Source: a gamma proteobacterium symbiont of Ctena orbiculata (GTDB lineage: Bacteria; Pseudomonadota; Gammaproteobacteria; Chromatiales; Chromatiaceae). Taken from it: a stretch of 64,000 bases of DNA. Shown in pieces: positions 36,993-45,115 of this stretch (its first letter is position 1; the number at the start of each line of letters is the position of its first letter). The stretch is taken from positions 42,974-106,973 of the forward strand of contig QBVD01000052.1 of assembly GCA_003058525.1 (NCBI GenBank), given 5' to 3'. The position numbers and the translations under genes were made by a program. The notes under the pieces were generated by a model. It made no database searches. It was not told the DNA's origin and worked only from the letters and a program-made list of their open reading frames with translations.

Positions 36993-39275
36993 GTGATTTT
37001 AATTCTGATCGCATTTGTGGTCGGTGCAACACTATTTCATCAGCTTCAGATCCTGCCTGAAGCATGGTGGATGGCTGCACTCATACCACTGGTCTTTTTC
37101 TGGCGTGTCCGTCGTCTGCGACCCTTGATTGCATTTCTGGTCGGAGGAGGGTGGACGCTTCTGTTCGCTACCAATCACCTGCAGCACAGGCTTCCAGCCG
37201 AATTGGAAGGCGGGGATATGGTGGTGGAGGCTGTTATTGCATCCCTGCCAAAGCGTCAGGGCCGATTGACAAGATTTCAAGCGGATGTGAAGCAGCTGTT
37301 TGACAGTCATGGCAATGTGGTTCCACTGACCCGTCTGCAACTCAGTTGGTATGGCCTACGCGATACACTTCGTGTCGGTGAAACCTGGCGCTTGAAAGTC
37401 AGGTTGAAACGACCAAGAGGCATGCAAAACCCGGCCGGGGCGGACCTCGAACGGTGGATGTTCAGCCAGGGAGTGCAGGCCAAGGGATATGTCAGAAAGT
37501 GGCACGGCAACCGGATCCTGGAAAGCGGGACGCACCATGCGTGGATAGACAGGTTGCGCCAGACCATAGCGCTGCAGCTGGATCAACGGGTTCGACAGCC
37601 TGACGCGGTGTCTCTTTTAAAGGCCTTGGCGATAGGGGACAAGCGGGGTATCGGAACGGAACAATGGCGTGTATTCAGTACCACCGGCACCAACCATCTG
37701 GTGGCCATATCAGGACTCCACATAGGCATAGTTGCCGGATGGTTGCTGTTCGTCAGCCAGTGGCTGTGGCGCCGTAGCGAGCGCCTGACTCTCAGAATCC
37801 CCGCCATCAAGGCAGGATCGGTCGTCGCATTGGCCGGGGCATTCGTCTATGCCGCACTGGCTGGGTTTTCACTCCCCACTCAACGTGCCCTGCTGATGCT
37901 GTTCACGACCCTCGGCAGCGTCATACTCGGACAGAGGGTTCAGCCGGGAAGAAGTCTTGTACTGGCAATGTTCATGGTGGTGATAATGGATCCCATGGCG
38001 ACCCTGTCGGCTGGATTTTGGCTCTCCTTCGGCGCAGTCGCTGTGATTATCATGAGTGCCGGCGGACGCATCGATTGCTGGACAGGGTGGCGGCAGATGA
38101 TACGGGTGCAGTGGTTCGTTACCCTGGGATTGGTGCCTGTTCTATTGCTGTTTTTCGACCAGGCGTCATTGATATCGCTGATCGTGAATTTGATTATGGT
38201 GCCTTGGTTTACCCTGATCCTGGTACCCATGGTATTGTTCGGTCTGCCGCTGCTGACGGTGCCGCTTATGGCTGGTTGGTGGTTTGGCCTGCTTGGATGG
38301 CTGGCTGCCCATACCTATCAGTTACTGGTCTGGTTTTCCACGCTCCCCTATGCAATGTTCACCCTGCCTGATGCTGCTGTTTGGTGCTGGATCGTGGCAA
38401 TTATCGGTTTTCTGCTGCTCCTGATCCCCGCAGGTATACCGGCACGCGGATTGGCAATCTGGTTGATCGCCCCCTTGATTCTCGTTAAGCCGGTTCGCCC
38501 TGCCTATGGAGAGCTTTGGTTTACACTGTTGGATGTTGGGCAGGGCCTGGCCTGTGTCATTGAAACAGAGCGTCATGTTATGGTCTATGATACGGGGCCC
38601 GCGTACGCAACGGGATTCAATACCGCGGAATCGGTGCTTATTCCGTATTTAAGATCACGAGGGCACGCAAGTGTTGACCGGCTGGTGCTGAGTAATGGTG
38701 ATCGTGACCATGCCGGAGGCTATAGTGCACTGAAACAGGCAGTGGAGGTTGCTGACAGCCTGGCGGGAGAACCCGAACGTATAGCACAGATACGGGACTG
38801 CCAGGCAGGTGAGAAGTGGCATTGGGATGGTGTGTCATTCACTGTGCTGCACCCGGACCGGAGTGAAAGATTCAAGCATGCAAACGATCGCTCCTGTGTG
38901 GTGCAGGTAGCTGTGGGTGATTGGCGCATATTGCTGCCGGGCGATATCGAGGAACGGGGTGAAGGGGCATTATTGAGACACTATGCCGGGGATCTGGCGT
39001 CAGATATTGTGGTTGCGCCTCATCATGGCTCGGCGACATCTTCTACACTGCCGTTCGTGAACGCTGTGGCGCCTGACTGGGTGCTTGTCTCAAGTGGTTA
39101 TAGAAACAGCTATGGTTTCCCGAAAAATGAGGTGGTTCAGCGTTGGCGGCAACAGGGTGCAGTTATACTGAATACTGCTGAAACGGGGGCGATACAGTTT
39201 CGTATAAGCAGGGATCAGCAGGAGATCGAGCCCCGCCTCTATCGCAAACACAACAGCCGCTATTGGAGTGAATGA
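36993..39275 (+). CDS. comEC: DNA internalisation-related competence protein ComEC/Rec2
   Basis: Inner-membrane channel for uptake of single-stranded DNA in natural transformation. The 760-residue protein has an N-terminal DUF4131 region, a Competence domain with many TM helices (about 210-500, including STTGTNHLVAISGLHIG), and a C-terminal metallo-beta-lactamase-like domain with SNGDRDHAGG and HHGSATSS. It starts at GTG 36993 behind ACAGGGA. All three domains are intact, so it is a full-length gene. Other competence genes are not in the window. Confidence 0.93.
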   Translation: MILILIAFVVGATLFHQLQILPEAWWMAALIPLVFFWRVRRLRPLIAFLVGGGWTLLFATNHLQHRLPAELEGGDMVVEAVIASLPKRQGRLTRFQADVKQLFDSHGNVVPLTRLQLSWYGLRDTLRVGETWRLKVRLKRPRGMQNPAGADLERWMFSQGVQAKGYVRKWHGNRILESGTHHAWIDRLRQTIALQLDQRVRQPDAVSLLKALAIGDKRGIGTEQWRVFSTTGTNHLVAISGLHIGIVAGWLLFVSQWLWRRSERLTLRIPAIKAGSVVALAGAFVYAALAGFSLPTQRALLMLFTTLGSVILGQRVQPGRSLVLAMFMVVIMDPMATLSAGFWLSFGAVAVIIMSAGGRIDCWTGWRQMIRVQWFVTLGLVPVLLLFFDQASLISLIVNLIMVPWFTLILVPMVLFGLPLLTVPLMAGWWFGLLGWLAAHTYQLLVWFSTLPYAMFTLPDAAVWCWIVAIIGFLLLLIPAGIPARGLAIWLIAPLILVKPVRPAYGELWFTLLDVGQGLACVIETERHVMVYDTGPAYATGFNTAESVLIPYLRSRGHASVDRLVLSNGDRDHAGGYSALKQAVEVADSLAGEPERIAQIRDCQAGEKWHWDGVSFTVLHPDRSERFKHANDRSCVVQVAVGDWRILLPGDIEERGEGALLRHYAGDLASDIVVAPHHGSATSSTLPFVNAVAPDWVLVSSGYRNSYGFPKNEVVQRWRQQGAVILNTAETGAIQFRISRDQQEIEPRLYRKHNSRYWSE

Positions 39276-39420
39276 TTGCTTTAGACGGTGTTCCGCACTT
39301 GCTGCGGTATGAAACGGATATCAGTTTACGACCCTTTGTTTCAGATTGCACCACGCATCAAGTATGATAAGCAACAGGGATTTTTAATACTTCATATCAA
39401 GAATATAGGACATAGAAAAG

Positions 39421-40035
39421 GTGCTAGAACTGGTAAAGTCCGGCGGATGGCTCATGCTGCCCATCATCGCGTGCTCCATTGTCGCGCTGGGGATCGTCTT
39501 GGAGAGGCTGTGGTCGCTACAGCGAAAGCGGGTCATGCCCGAATACCTGATGAGGCAGATCCTGCAACTGCACAAGGATGACAAGCTCAATCTGGCGGAT
39601 CTCGATAAACTGAAAGACAGCTCTCCCCTGGGGAAGATTCTGGCTGCCGGATTGATCAACCGGGATCACAGCAAAGAGGTAATGAAGGAAGCCATCGAAG
39701 AGGTCGGGCGACAGGTGGTGCATGAACTCGAACGCTATCTCAACACCCTTGGTACCATAGCTTCGATCTCGCCATTGCTCGGTCTGTTGGGCACCGTAAT
39801 CGGTATGATCAAAGTGTTCAGCGTCATCGTCACTGCGGGGGTCGGAGATCCCGGGGTCTTGGCGGGTGGTATTTCCGAAGCGCTGATCACCACGGCCGCC
39901 GGCCTCTCAGTGGCTATACCGAGTTTGATGTTTCATCGTTATTTCAGTGGTCTGATCGACAGGTTTGTGATCGGCATGGAAGAACAGGCGCTCAAACTGG
40001 TCGAGGTGATCCATGGGGAGCGGGAGTTGAGATGA
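39421..40035 (+). CDS. exbB: ExbB/TolQ/MotA family proton-channel protein
   Basis: A 204-residue inner-membrane protein with three TM helices (about 10-30, 105-130, 145-170) and the family's GLLGTVIGMIKVF motif. It forms the proton channel that energises TonB-dependent transport or, in this genomic position, possibly lipid or LPS processes. GTG start at 39421. Overlaps exbD by 4 bases. The order comEC-exbB-exbD-lpxK-kdsB is common in gammaproteobacteria. Confidence 0.93.
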   Translation: MLELVKSGGWLMLPIIACSIVALGIVLERLWSLQRKRVMPEYLMRQILQLHKDDKLNLADLDKLKDSSPLGKILAAGLINRDHSKEVMKEAIEEVGRQVVHELERYLNTLGTIASISPLLGLLGTVIGMIKVFSVIVTAGVGDPGVLAGGISEALITTAAGLSVAIPSLMFHRYFSGLIDRFVIGMEEQALKLVEVIHGERELR

Positions 40036-40451
40036 ATCTCCGGCCGTCGCCGCGCAAATCACCCGGAGTGGATGTGACGCCGCTTATTGATGTGGTCTTT
40101 CTGCTGCTGATATTTTTCATGGTCTCCACGACTTTCGAGCGTGAAAGTCAGATCATGATCGAGCTCCCCGAAGCGACAGGAGAGGAAGTCGAACATAAGA
40201 AAGACGAACTGGATATCACCATCAATATATCCGGTACCTTCTTCGTCAATCAGCGTGAAGTCGTCAATACGGAAATAGAAACCCTCAAACAAGCCATCAG
40301 AAATGCGATTGGCGATCAGCACGATCTTCCGGTCATCATCAATGCCGACGCCAGAACACCGCACCAATCGGTGATGACGGCAATGGATGCGGCAAGCCAG
40401 TTGGGGCTGACGAAGATGACCTTTTCCGCCCATCGTCCGATCAGCGAGTGA
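40032..40451 (+). CDS. exbD: ExbD/TolR family protein
   Basis: A 139-residue protein with one N-terminal TM helix holding the proton-relay aspartate (VDVTPLIDVVFLLLIFFMV) and a periplasmic ExbD/TolR domain. It works with the ExbB protein encoded just upstream. Confidence 0.94.
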   Translation: MNLRPSPRKSPGVDVTPLIDVVFLLLIFFMVSTTFERESQIMIELPEATGEEVEHKKDELDITINISGTFFVNQREVVNTEIETLKQAIRNAIGDQHDLPVIINADARTPHQSVMTAMDAASQLGLTKMTFSAHRPISE

Positions 40452-40464
40452 GGAAGGCCGGCGC

Positions 40465-41460
40465 TTGAACGCAATAGAGGCATCCTGGCGTGGCTGGAGT
40501 GGCCTGACCCTGTTGTTGCTCCCCCTGTCCGGGGTTTTCTGTCTGGTCAGCGCTATCCGTCGCTTGTTTTTTCGTGTCGGGTTATTGAGTAGCGTTTCTC
40601 TCGAGGTGCCGGTCATTGTGGTCGGTAACATCACCGTGGGAGGGACAGGAAAGACTCCTCTGGTGATCTGGTTGGCCGAAAAATTACAGCAGTGGGGATA
40701 CAAACCGGGCATCGTCACCAGGGGATATGGTGGTGGTTCGGATCGATGGCCCTGTGAAGTCAAACAGAACACTTCCGCCAAACAGGTGGGCGACGAGGCC
40801 GTTTTACTCCAACGGCGGACCGGTTGTCCGGTTTACGCCGGGCCGGATCGACCGGCAGCAGCACGACAGTTGTTGACCGATCATCAGTGCGATCTGATTA
40901 TCTCCGATGACGGTCTGCAGCACTATGCTTTGGCAAGAGATCTGGAGATTGTGGTCATCGATGGGGAGCGCTGGTTCGGTAATGGTCTCTGTCTTCCGGC
41001 AGGACCTCTGCGCGAAAGGAGAGGACGGCTTGTCGAAGCCGATCTGGTGATCGTCAATGGTGCCTCGAAGGGGTGTGAATACAGTATGCATCTGAAGGCT
41101 ACCGATGCAGTCGCACTGGATCGCCGTGGTGAATCGAGAGCGTTGATCCAATTCAAAAATGATCGCCTGCATGCGATCGCCGGAATCGGCCATCCTGACA
41201 GATTCTTCAATATGCTGGAAGGATTCGGACTGAAATTCGAGCGCCACCCTTTTCCTGATCACCACGCCTTCACCCCCGACGATTTACAGCCTTTTTCAAG
41301 TCAGACTGTTCTCATGACAGAGAAAGATGCGGTAAAGTGCGAGCTATTCGCACAACCAAGCCACTGGTACGTGCCGGTCATGGCTGGAGTGGATGATGGT
41401 TTTGAGGAAGCACTGATGACACTGACGAAAAGGCTGAAAGATGGACAGAAAACTGCTTGA
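40465..41460 (+). CDS. lpxK: Tetraacyldisaccharide 4'-kinase LpxK
   Basis: Kinase that phosphorylates the lipid A disaccharide precursor at the inner membrane. The 331-residue protein has an N-terminal membrane-associated helix and the Walker A motif [13 protein letters not shown]. Further motifs are VTRGYGGG and [23 protein letters not shown] start at 40465 sits behind GAGGAAGG; it begins 13 bases after exbD. Its 3' end overlaps the next gene by 20 bases. Confidence 0.95.
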   Translation: MNAIEASWRGWSGLTLLLLPLSGVFCLVSAIRRLFFRVGLLSSVSLEVPVIVVGNITVGGTGKTPLVIWLAEKLQQWGYKPGIVTRGYGGGSDRWPCEVKQNTSAKQVGDEAVLLQRRTGCPVYAGPDRPAAARQLLTDHQCDLIISDDGLQHYALARDLEIVVIDGERWFGNGLCLPAGPLRERRGRLVEADLVIVNGASKGCEYSMHLKATDAVALDRRGESRALIQFKNDRLHAIAGIGHPDRFFNMLEGFGLKFERHPFPDHHAFTPDDLQPFSSQTVLMTEKDAVKCELFAQPSHWYVPVMAGVDDGFEEALMTLTKRLKDGQKTA

Positions 41461-41638
41461 TATTCTGGTTTGCCCACTGTGCAAGGGAAAACTTACCTAT
41501 CAGAAAAAAGCCGCCGAGCTGATCTGTCCCGTTGACCGGCTGGCGTTTCCGATTCGGGATGATATACCTGTTATGCTGGAAGATGAGGCCAGAAAACTGC
41601 CTGAGGACGAGGAGATTACCACAGAAGGCCGCAGCTGA
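41441..41638 (+). CDS. Trm112/YcaR family small zinc-ribbon-like protein
   Basis: A 65-residue protein with the Trm112p pattern: [18 protein letters not shown], then [20 protein letters not shown]. Three Cys are present (two in CPLC, one in CPVD) and the fourth zinc ligand is replaced, as in YcaR. Its position between lpxK and kdsB is conserved across gammaproteobacteria. The cellular role in bacteria is not settled. Confidence 0.93.
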   Translation: MDRKLLDILVCPLCKGKLTYQKKAAELICPVDRLAFPIRDDIPVMLEDEARKLPEDEEITTEGRS

Positions 41639-42393
41639 TGCAGTTCAAGGTCGTCATTCCGGCACGCTATGCCTCTGTCCGGCTTCCCGGTAAACCCTTA
41701 TTGGAGCTGGCGGGCAAGCCAATGATTCAGCATGTTTTCCAGCGCGGGGTCGAGAGTGGCGCCAGTGAAGTCGTAATCGCCACAGACGATCAACGAATTG
41801 CCGATGTATGCCGCAGTTTTTCCGCCGATGTCTGCATGACTTCGGACAACCATCGCAGCGGTTCGGATCGGATCGCAGAGGTGGTATCGATGCGGGGCTG
41901 GGCAGACGATGAAATCATCGTCAATCTGCAGGGTGACGAACCCTGTATGCCGGCCGAGCTGCTGCATCAGGTTGCACAGGATATGGACAGCCATGATGCG
42001 GCCGCAGTGACAACGCTTTCTACAGGCATCACCGATCGCAATAAACTGTTCGATCCTCATGTGGTCAAGGTCGTCACCGACGTCCAAGGCTATGCACTCT
42101 ATTTCAGTCGGGCGCCAATTCCCTGGCACCGGGATGAGTTTATCAACAGCGATACGCCCTTGCCCGCCGATATCGGGTTTGCCCGACATATAGGCCTATA
42201 TGCCTATCGATCCGGTTATCTCACCCGTTTCGTCACCCTGGATCATGCCCCGATAGAGCGGGCGGAGTCCCTGGAGCAATTAAGGGTTCTGTGGCACGGT
42301 GACCGGATTCACGTAAGTGAGGCTATGATTGAACCCGGCCATGGTGTCGATACTCACGACGATCTGAAGCGGGTTTCCGAGCTTCTGTTGTAG
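41638..42393 (+). CDS. kdsB: 3-deoxy-manno-octulosonate cytidylyltransferase KdsB
   Basis: Activates Kdo with CTP to CMP-Kdo for LPS core synthesis. The 251-residue length is typical. Nucleotide-binding motifs are IPARYASVRLPGKPL and NLQGDEP, with the conserved RAPIPWHRD and HIGLYAYR. The ATG overlaps the previous stop by one base. The MITE copy 2 begins 10 bases after its stop. Confidence 0.96.
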   Translation: MQFKVVIPARYASVRLPGKPLLELAGKPMIQHVFQRGVESGASEVVIATDDQRIADVCRSFSADVCMTSDNHRSGSDRIAEVVSMRGWADDEIIVNLQGDEPCMPAELLHQVAQDMDSHDAAAVTTLSTGITDRNKLFDPHVVKVVTDVQGYALYFSRAPIPWHRDEFINSDTPLPADIGFARHIGLYAYRSGYLTRFVTLDHAPIERAESLEQLRVLWHGDRIHVSEAMIEPGHGVDTHDDLKRVSELLL

Positions 42394-42402
42394 GACACTA
42401 CA

Positions 42403-42673
42403 CTAGGGCCTGTTAACACTAATCCAATCGGCTCTGTTGTGTCTGAAAATGCGCCAATCAAGGCGCGAGGAGTGAGGTTTGGTGATTCCAAATGAGCGAC
42501 GAGCAACGCCGAGTGGCGCATTTTCAGGCACAACCCGAAGGGCTGGGGCTGTTTTTCCACCCAGCGGTGTTATCATTCACTCATTTAGCACGGCTAAACC
42601 TCGCTCATTCTGCCTTGCTGGGTAAAAAAACAGCTCCAGCAGAGTCGATTGGATTAGTGTTAACAGGCCCTAG
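42403..42673. mobile_element. MITE-like element, copy 2 (intergenic after kdsB)
   Basis: Same 271-bp element as at 16913-17183, in the same orientation and of the same length. It differs at four positions, one of which breaks the perfect pairing of the terminal repeat. It is again flanked by CTAG on both sides, meaning a TA or CTAG target duplication. It carries no gene; short frames inside are not coding. It may act as a transcript-end structure for the kdsB operon. Confidence 0.9.
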
Positions 42674-43053
42674 AACAGTTACCACACTTGTCTCTGATCA
42701 ATTTTGGCGAGCTGCATGTCTTTAGTTGAAATTTCTATATTGTCAAGCGAATCCGTCAACCTTAATTGTTTAAAATTGTAAATATTCTCGACAATAGTAG
42801 AGAAATAGGGTATTTCACCCATATTGCGGTGGGAGTTTACCTCCTATTTATCGGATAATTTTACAGTTGTGTATACTGAGTAATTATAAAATTCATTAAA
42901 TATGTGCCTTAATTGCATGTATTAATAGAAAAAAATACTGTTTGGCACAAACTGTGCTTCTTGTTTTACAAAAATATTATTGAGATTTGAATCACACTTT
43001 ACCAATCAATGCTGGCTGAAAGGATTGGGAACTTATTATGAAGGGCATTGCTG
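42674..43053. other. AT-rich intergenic region upstream of the sensor kinase
   Basis: About 380 bases with no supported gene. AT-rich, with probable promoter elements for the kinase, none assigned with certainty. Confidence 0.4.
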
Positions 43054-43902
43054 ATGACTTTGGTAAAAGATAAGAATCTACAATCAGTGGGGCAATCACT
43101 CCTGACACTATCTGCCTCTTCAATCACACCGGGATCACAATCTCCCAATACTTCCACATCAATACACGATAAGTCTTTAATCGATTCCCGTCATATTGCA
43201 GGTATTTCGGAACTGCTCGATTTCGCTCAATTTCCAAATAATCGAATGGGTATCGAGGAGGAAGAGAAAAAAAGGATCTCGAGGGAGCTGCATGACGGTT
43301 TAGGGCAACTACTGACCAGCATGAATCTGCACATCCAACGATGCCTGGAAGGGTGTAACGATCAGAATGTTGAAGACATGCTGTACGACAAACACATCGA
43401 GTCCCTTAACGCGCTTTCATCGATGGTCAAACTGGCGATGGATGAAGTCAGGACAATTTGCAGTACGATTCGCCCCGCCATTCTGGACGACCTGGGTGTG
43501 ATTGCAGCCATCACTTGGCAGTGTCGACAGATTTCTCAAATCAGTACTGATTTCGATGTGGTGGCCGAATTGGGTATCGACGAATCGGAGATACCGGAAG
43601 AGCTAAAGACAGTCATCTATCGCATTGTCCAGGAATCCTTGAACAATGCGTTGAAGTACTCGCAGGCAAAACAGGTCAAGGTCAGTCTGTGGCATACTCA
43701 CAGCGCCATACAGTTGACTGTTGAAGATGATGGTGTCGGTTTTGATCCTGTCGAGATCAAAGATAGGCTGGGCATGGGCTTGATGAGCATGCGCGAGCGG
43801 GCGGAGTCGGCAAGCGGTACACTGCAGGTAAATGCGGAAGTGGGCCGGGGGGTTAAGATATGCGGTTCGTTTCCTGCGAAAAAGATCACTCTCAACGGCT
43901 GA
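43054..43902 (+). CDS. Soluble NarX/DegS-type sensor histidine kinase
   Basis: Cytoplasmic kinase of 282 residues with no TM helix. After a variable N-terminus (about 1-70) comes a HisKA_3 domain with the phospho-acceptor in SRELHDGLGQLL. An HATPase follows with ALKYSQAKQV, DDGVGFD and GLMSMRERAES motifs. Such kinases pair with LuxR-type response regulators, and one lies immediately convergent with an 11-base overlap of the coding ends. ATG 43054 is chosen; AAGGG lies upstream, and an ATG at 43038 opens a 12-codon frame only. The signal is unknown. Confidence 0.88.
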   Translation: MTLVKDKNLQSVGQSLLTLSASSITPGSQSPNTSTSIHDKSLIDSRHIAGISELLDFAQFPNNRMGIEEEEKKRISRELHDGLGQLLTSMNLHIQRCLEGCNDQNVEDMLYDKHIESLNALSSMVKLAMDEVRTICSTIRPAILDDLGVIAAITWQCRQISQISTDFDVVAELGIDESEIPEELKTVIYRIVQESLNNALKYSQAKQVKVSLWHTHSAIQLTVEDDGVGFDPVEIKDRLGMGLMSMRERAESASGTLQVNAEVGRGVKICGSFPAKKITLNG

Positions 43903-44554
43903 TGATACCCTTATCAAGCGCATAAGTCGTTAATGCCGAAACGCTGTGTAAATCGAGCTTTTTCATCAGATTTGCCCGGTGCTTCTCCACTGTCTTTACA
44001 CTGATACAGAGATATTCCGCCATGCTTTTATTGGTGTGGCCCTCGGCAATGAGCTTTAATATCTGCCGTTCTCTTTGGGTGACGGTGTCCCAGCGCGTGA
44101 CCGGCTCTTGACTGATATTGTTCGTATTGAGATAGCTGTTGACCACTTTTTCAGTGATTTCCGCACTCAAGTAGGTTTTGCCATTTAATACCCGTTCTGC
44201 CGCCGTCATCAATTCGTTCTGTGTGGCATCCTTCAATACATAACCGTTGGCGCCGGCCTTCAGGCTGGCCAATACATACTCCTCTTCGTTGTGCACTGTC
44301 AGAACCAGTGTTTTTATATCCGGCATGCGCTCTTTTATTTCACGTATAGCATCCATACCATTGAGACCCGGCATATTCAGGTCCATGATCACGAGATCGG
44401 GTTTGAGCTCGATGACACGGCGTATTGCGTCACGGCCGTTATCGGCCTCTCCAACCACGTCAAACTGGGGATTGGAGGTCAGCAGTGCCTTCAGACCGGC
44501 GCGTAAAATATTATGGTCTTCGGCTATGACGATTGTTTTCTTGTCCGTATTCAT
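43892..44554 (-). CDS. NarL/FixJ-type response regulator
   Basis: A 220-residue regulator with a receiver domain (VIAEDHNILRAGL, phospho-acceptor Asp in VIMDLNMPGLNG, Lys in YVLKDA) and a C-terminal LuxR-type HTH (TQRERQILKLIAEGHTNKSM, then VKTVEKHRANLMKKL). ATG 44554 follows a short non-conserved in-frame extension that is rejected. It is transcribed away from the copper-protein cluster that starts at 45116 and toward its likely kinase. It is a candidate regulator of that cluster by position only. Confidence 0.9.
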   Translation of the reverse strand: MNTDKKTIVIAEDHNILRAGLKALLTSNPQFDVVGEADNGRDAIRRVIELKPDLVIMDLNMPGLNGMDAIREIKERMPDIKTLVLTVHNEEEYVLASLKAGANGYVLKDATQNELMTAAERVLNGKTYLSAEITEKVVNSYLNTNNISQEPVTRWDTVTQRERQILKLIAEGHTNKSMAEYLCISVKTVEKHRANLMKKLDLHSVSALTTYALDKGIISR

Positions 44555-45115
44555 TGTTATCTGAAATCTGTCTTCAACCCTTAAATGGTAGAGTTTCAAT
44601 AGCGTATTGTAATCTTATTTTCGATTTCAACTAAGTTTAGGCCTGATTGATAGCGATGCAAATTTCATTGGGTTTTATTACACAAATGGCATCGCAGTTC
44701 CGACAAATCCACCATTACATAAAATAGACTTTGAATAAACCCTGTTAGCGAGTATGGAGGATGACAGGCAGCAATTCATTTTCATTTTTCCGCTGAAAAG
44801 CAGCGCGTTTTTCTTTTTTTAATGCAATCTTTTCTCTAAAAAATCAGGTTGATTGCAGCGCATAAAAACGACTCTAAATCCTATTAATTAAACCCTACCT
44901 TTCGGGGTAGGGTTTCTGCTCCTGACAAAATACTCAATCGTCACCTGTGCGGGTAGGTGATTGAGTAGAAAAAAAGCGTAGTTTCACGCAAAGACCCTAT
45001 ATATATGGCGATGTAAGCTTTGCCACTAAGTACTGGTGAAGGGGCTGGTGTGTCCGGTAAGCGGAAATCACCCCCGGGAAAGATGAATGACCATTAGGGG
45101 TCTGGAGAAAAAACC
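44555..45115. promoter_or_regulatory. Structured leader/intergenic region before the exported copper-protein cluster
   Basis: About 560 bases between divergent genes. Three foldable elements are visible. First, a perfect 10-bp hairpin at 44890-44915 (AAACCCTACC / GGTAGGGTTT). Second, a hairpin at 44933-44965 (CTCAATC..CACCT / AGGTGATTGAG). Third, a long-range stem pairing 44992-44999 (AGACCCTA) with 45095-45103 (TAGGGGTCT), which encloses about 95 nt with further pairings (GGTGA / TCACC) and ends just before the ribosome site TGGAG of the gene at 45116. This looks like a regulated 5' leader. It contains ACGCAAAG but not the rest of the c-di-GMP-I riboswitch consensus, so no riboswitch class is assigned. 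Confidence 0.45.

Noticed and set aside
44985..45105. c-di-GMP-I (GEMM) riboswitch
   Set aside because: Only ACGCAAAG matches; the AAACC / GAAA tetraloop arm and the downstream receptor helix are not found.
44985..45105. Fluoride riboswitch resemblance (GGCGATG near 45008)
   Set aside because: The conserved downstream CTGATG-CTCCTAC part is missing.
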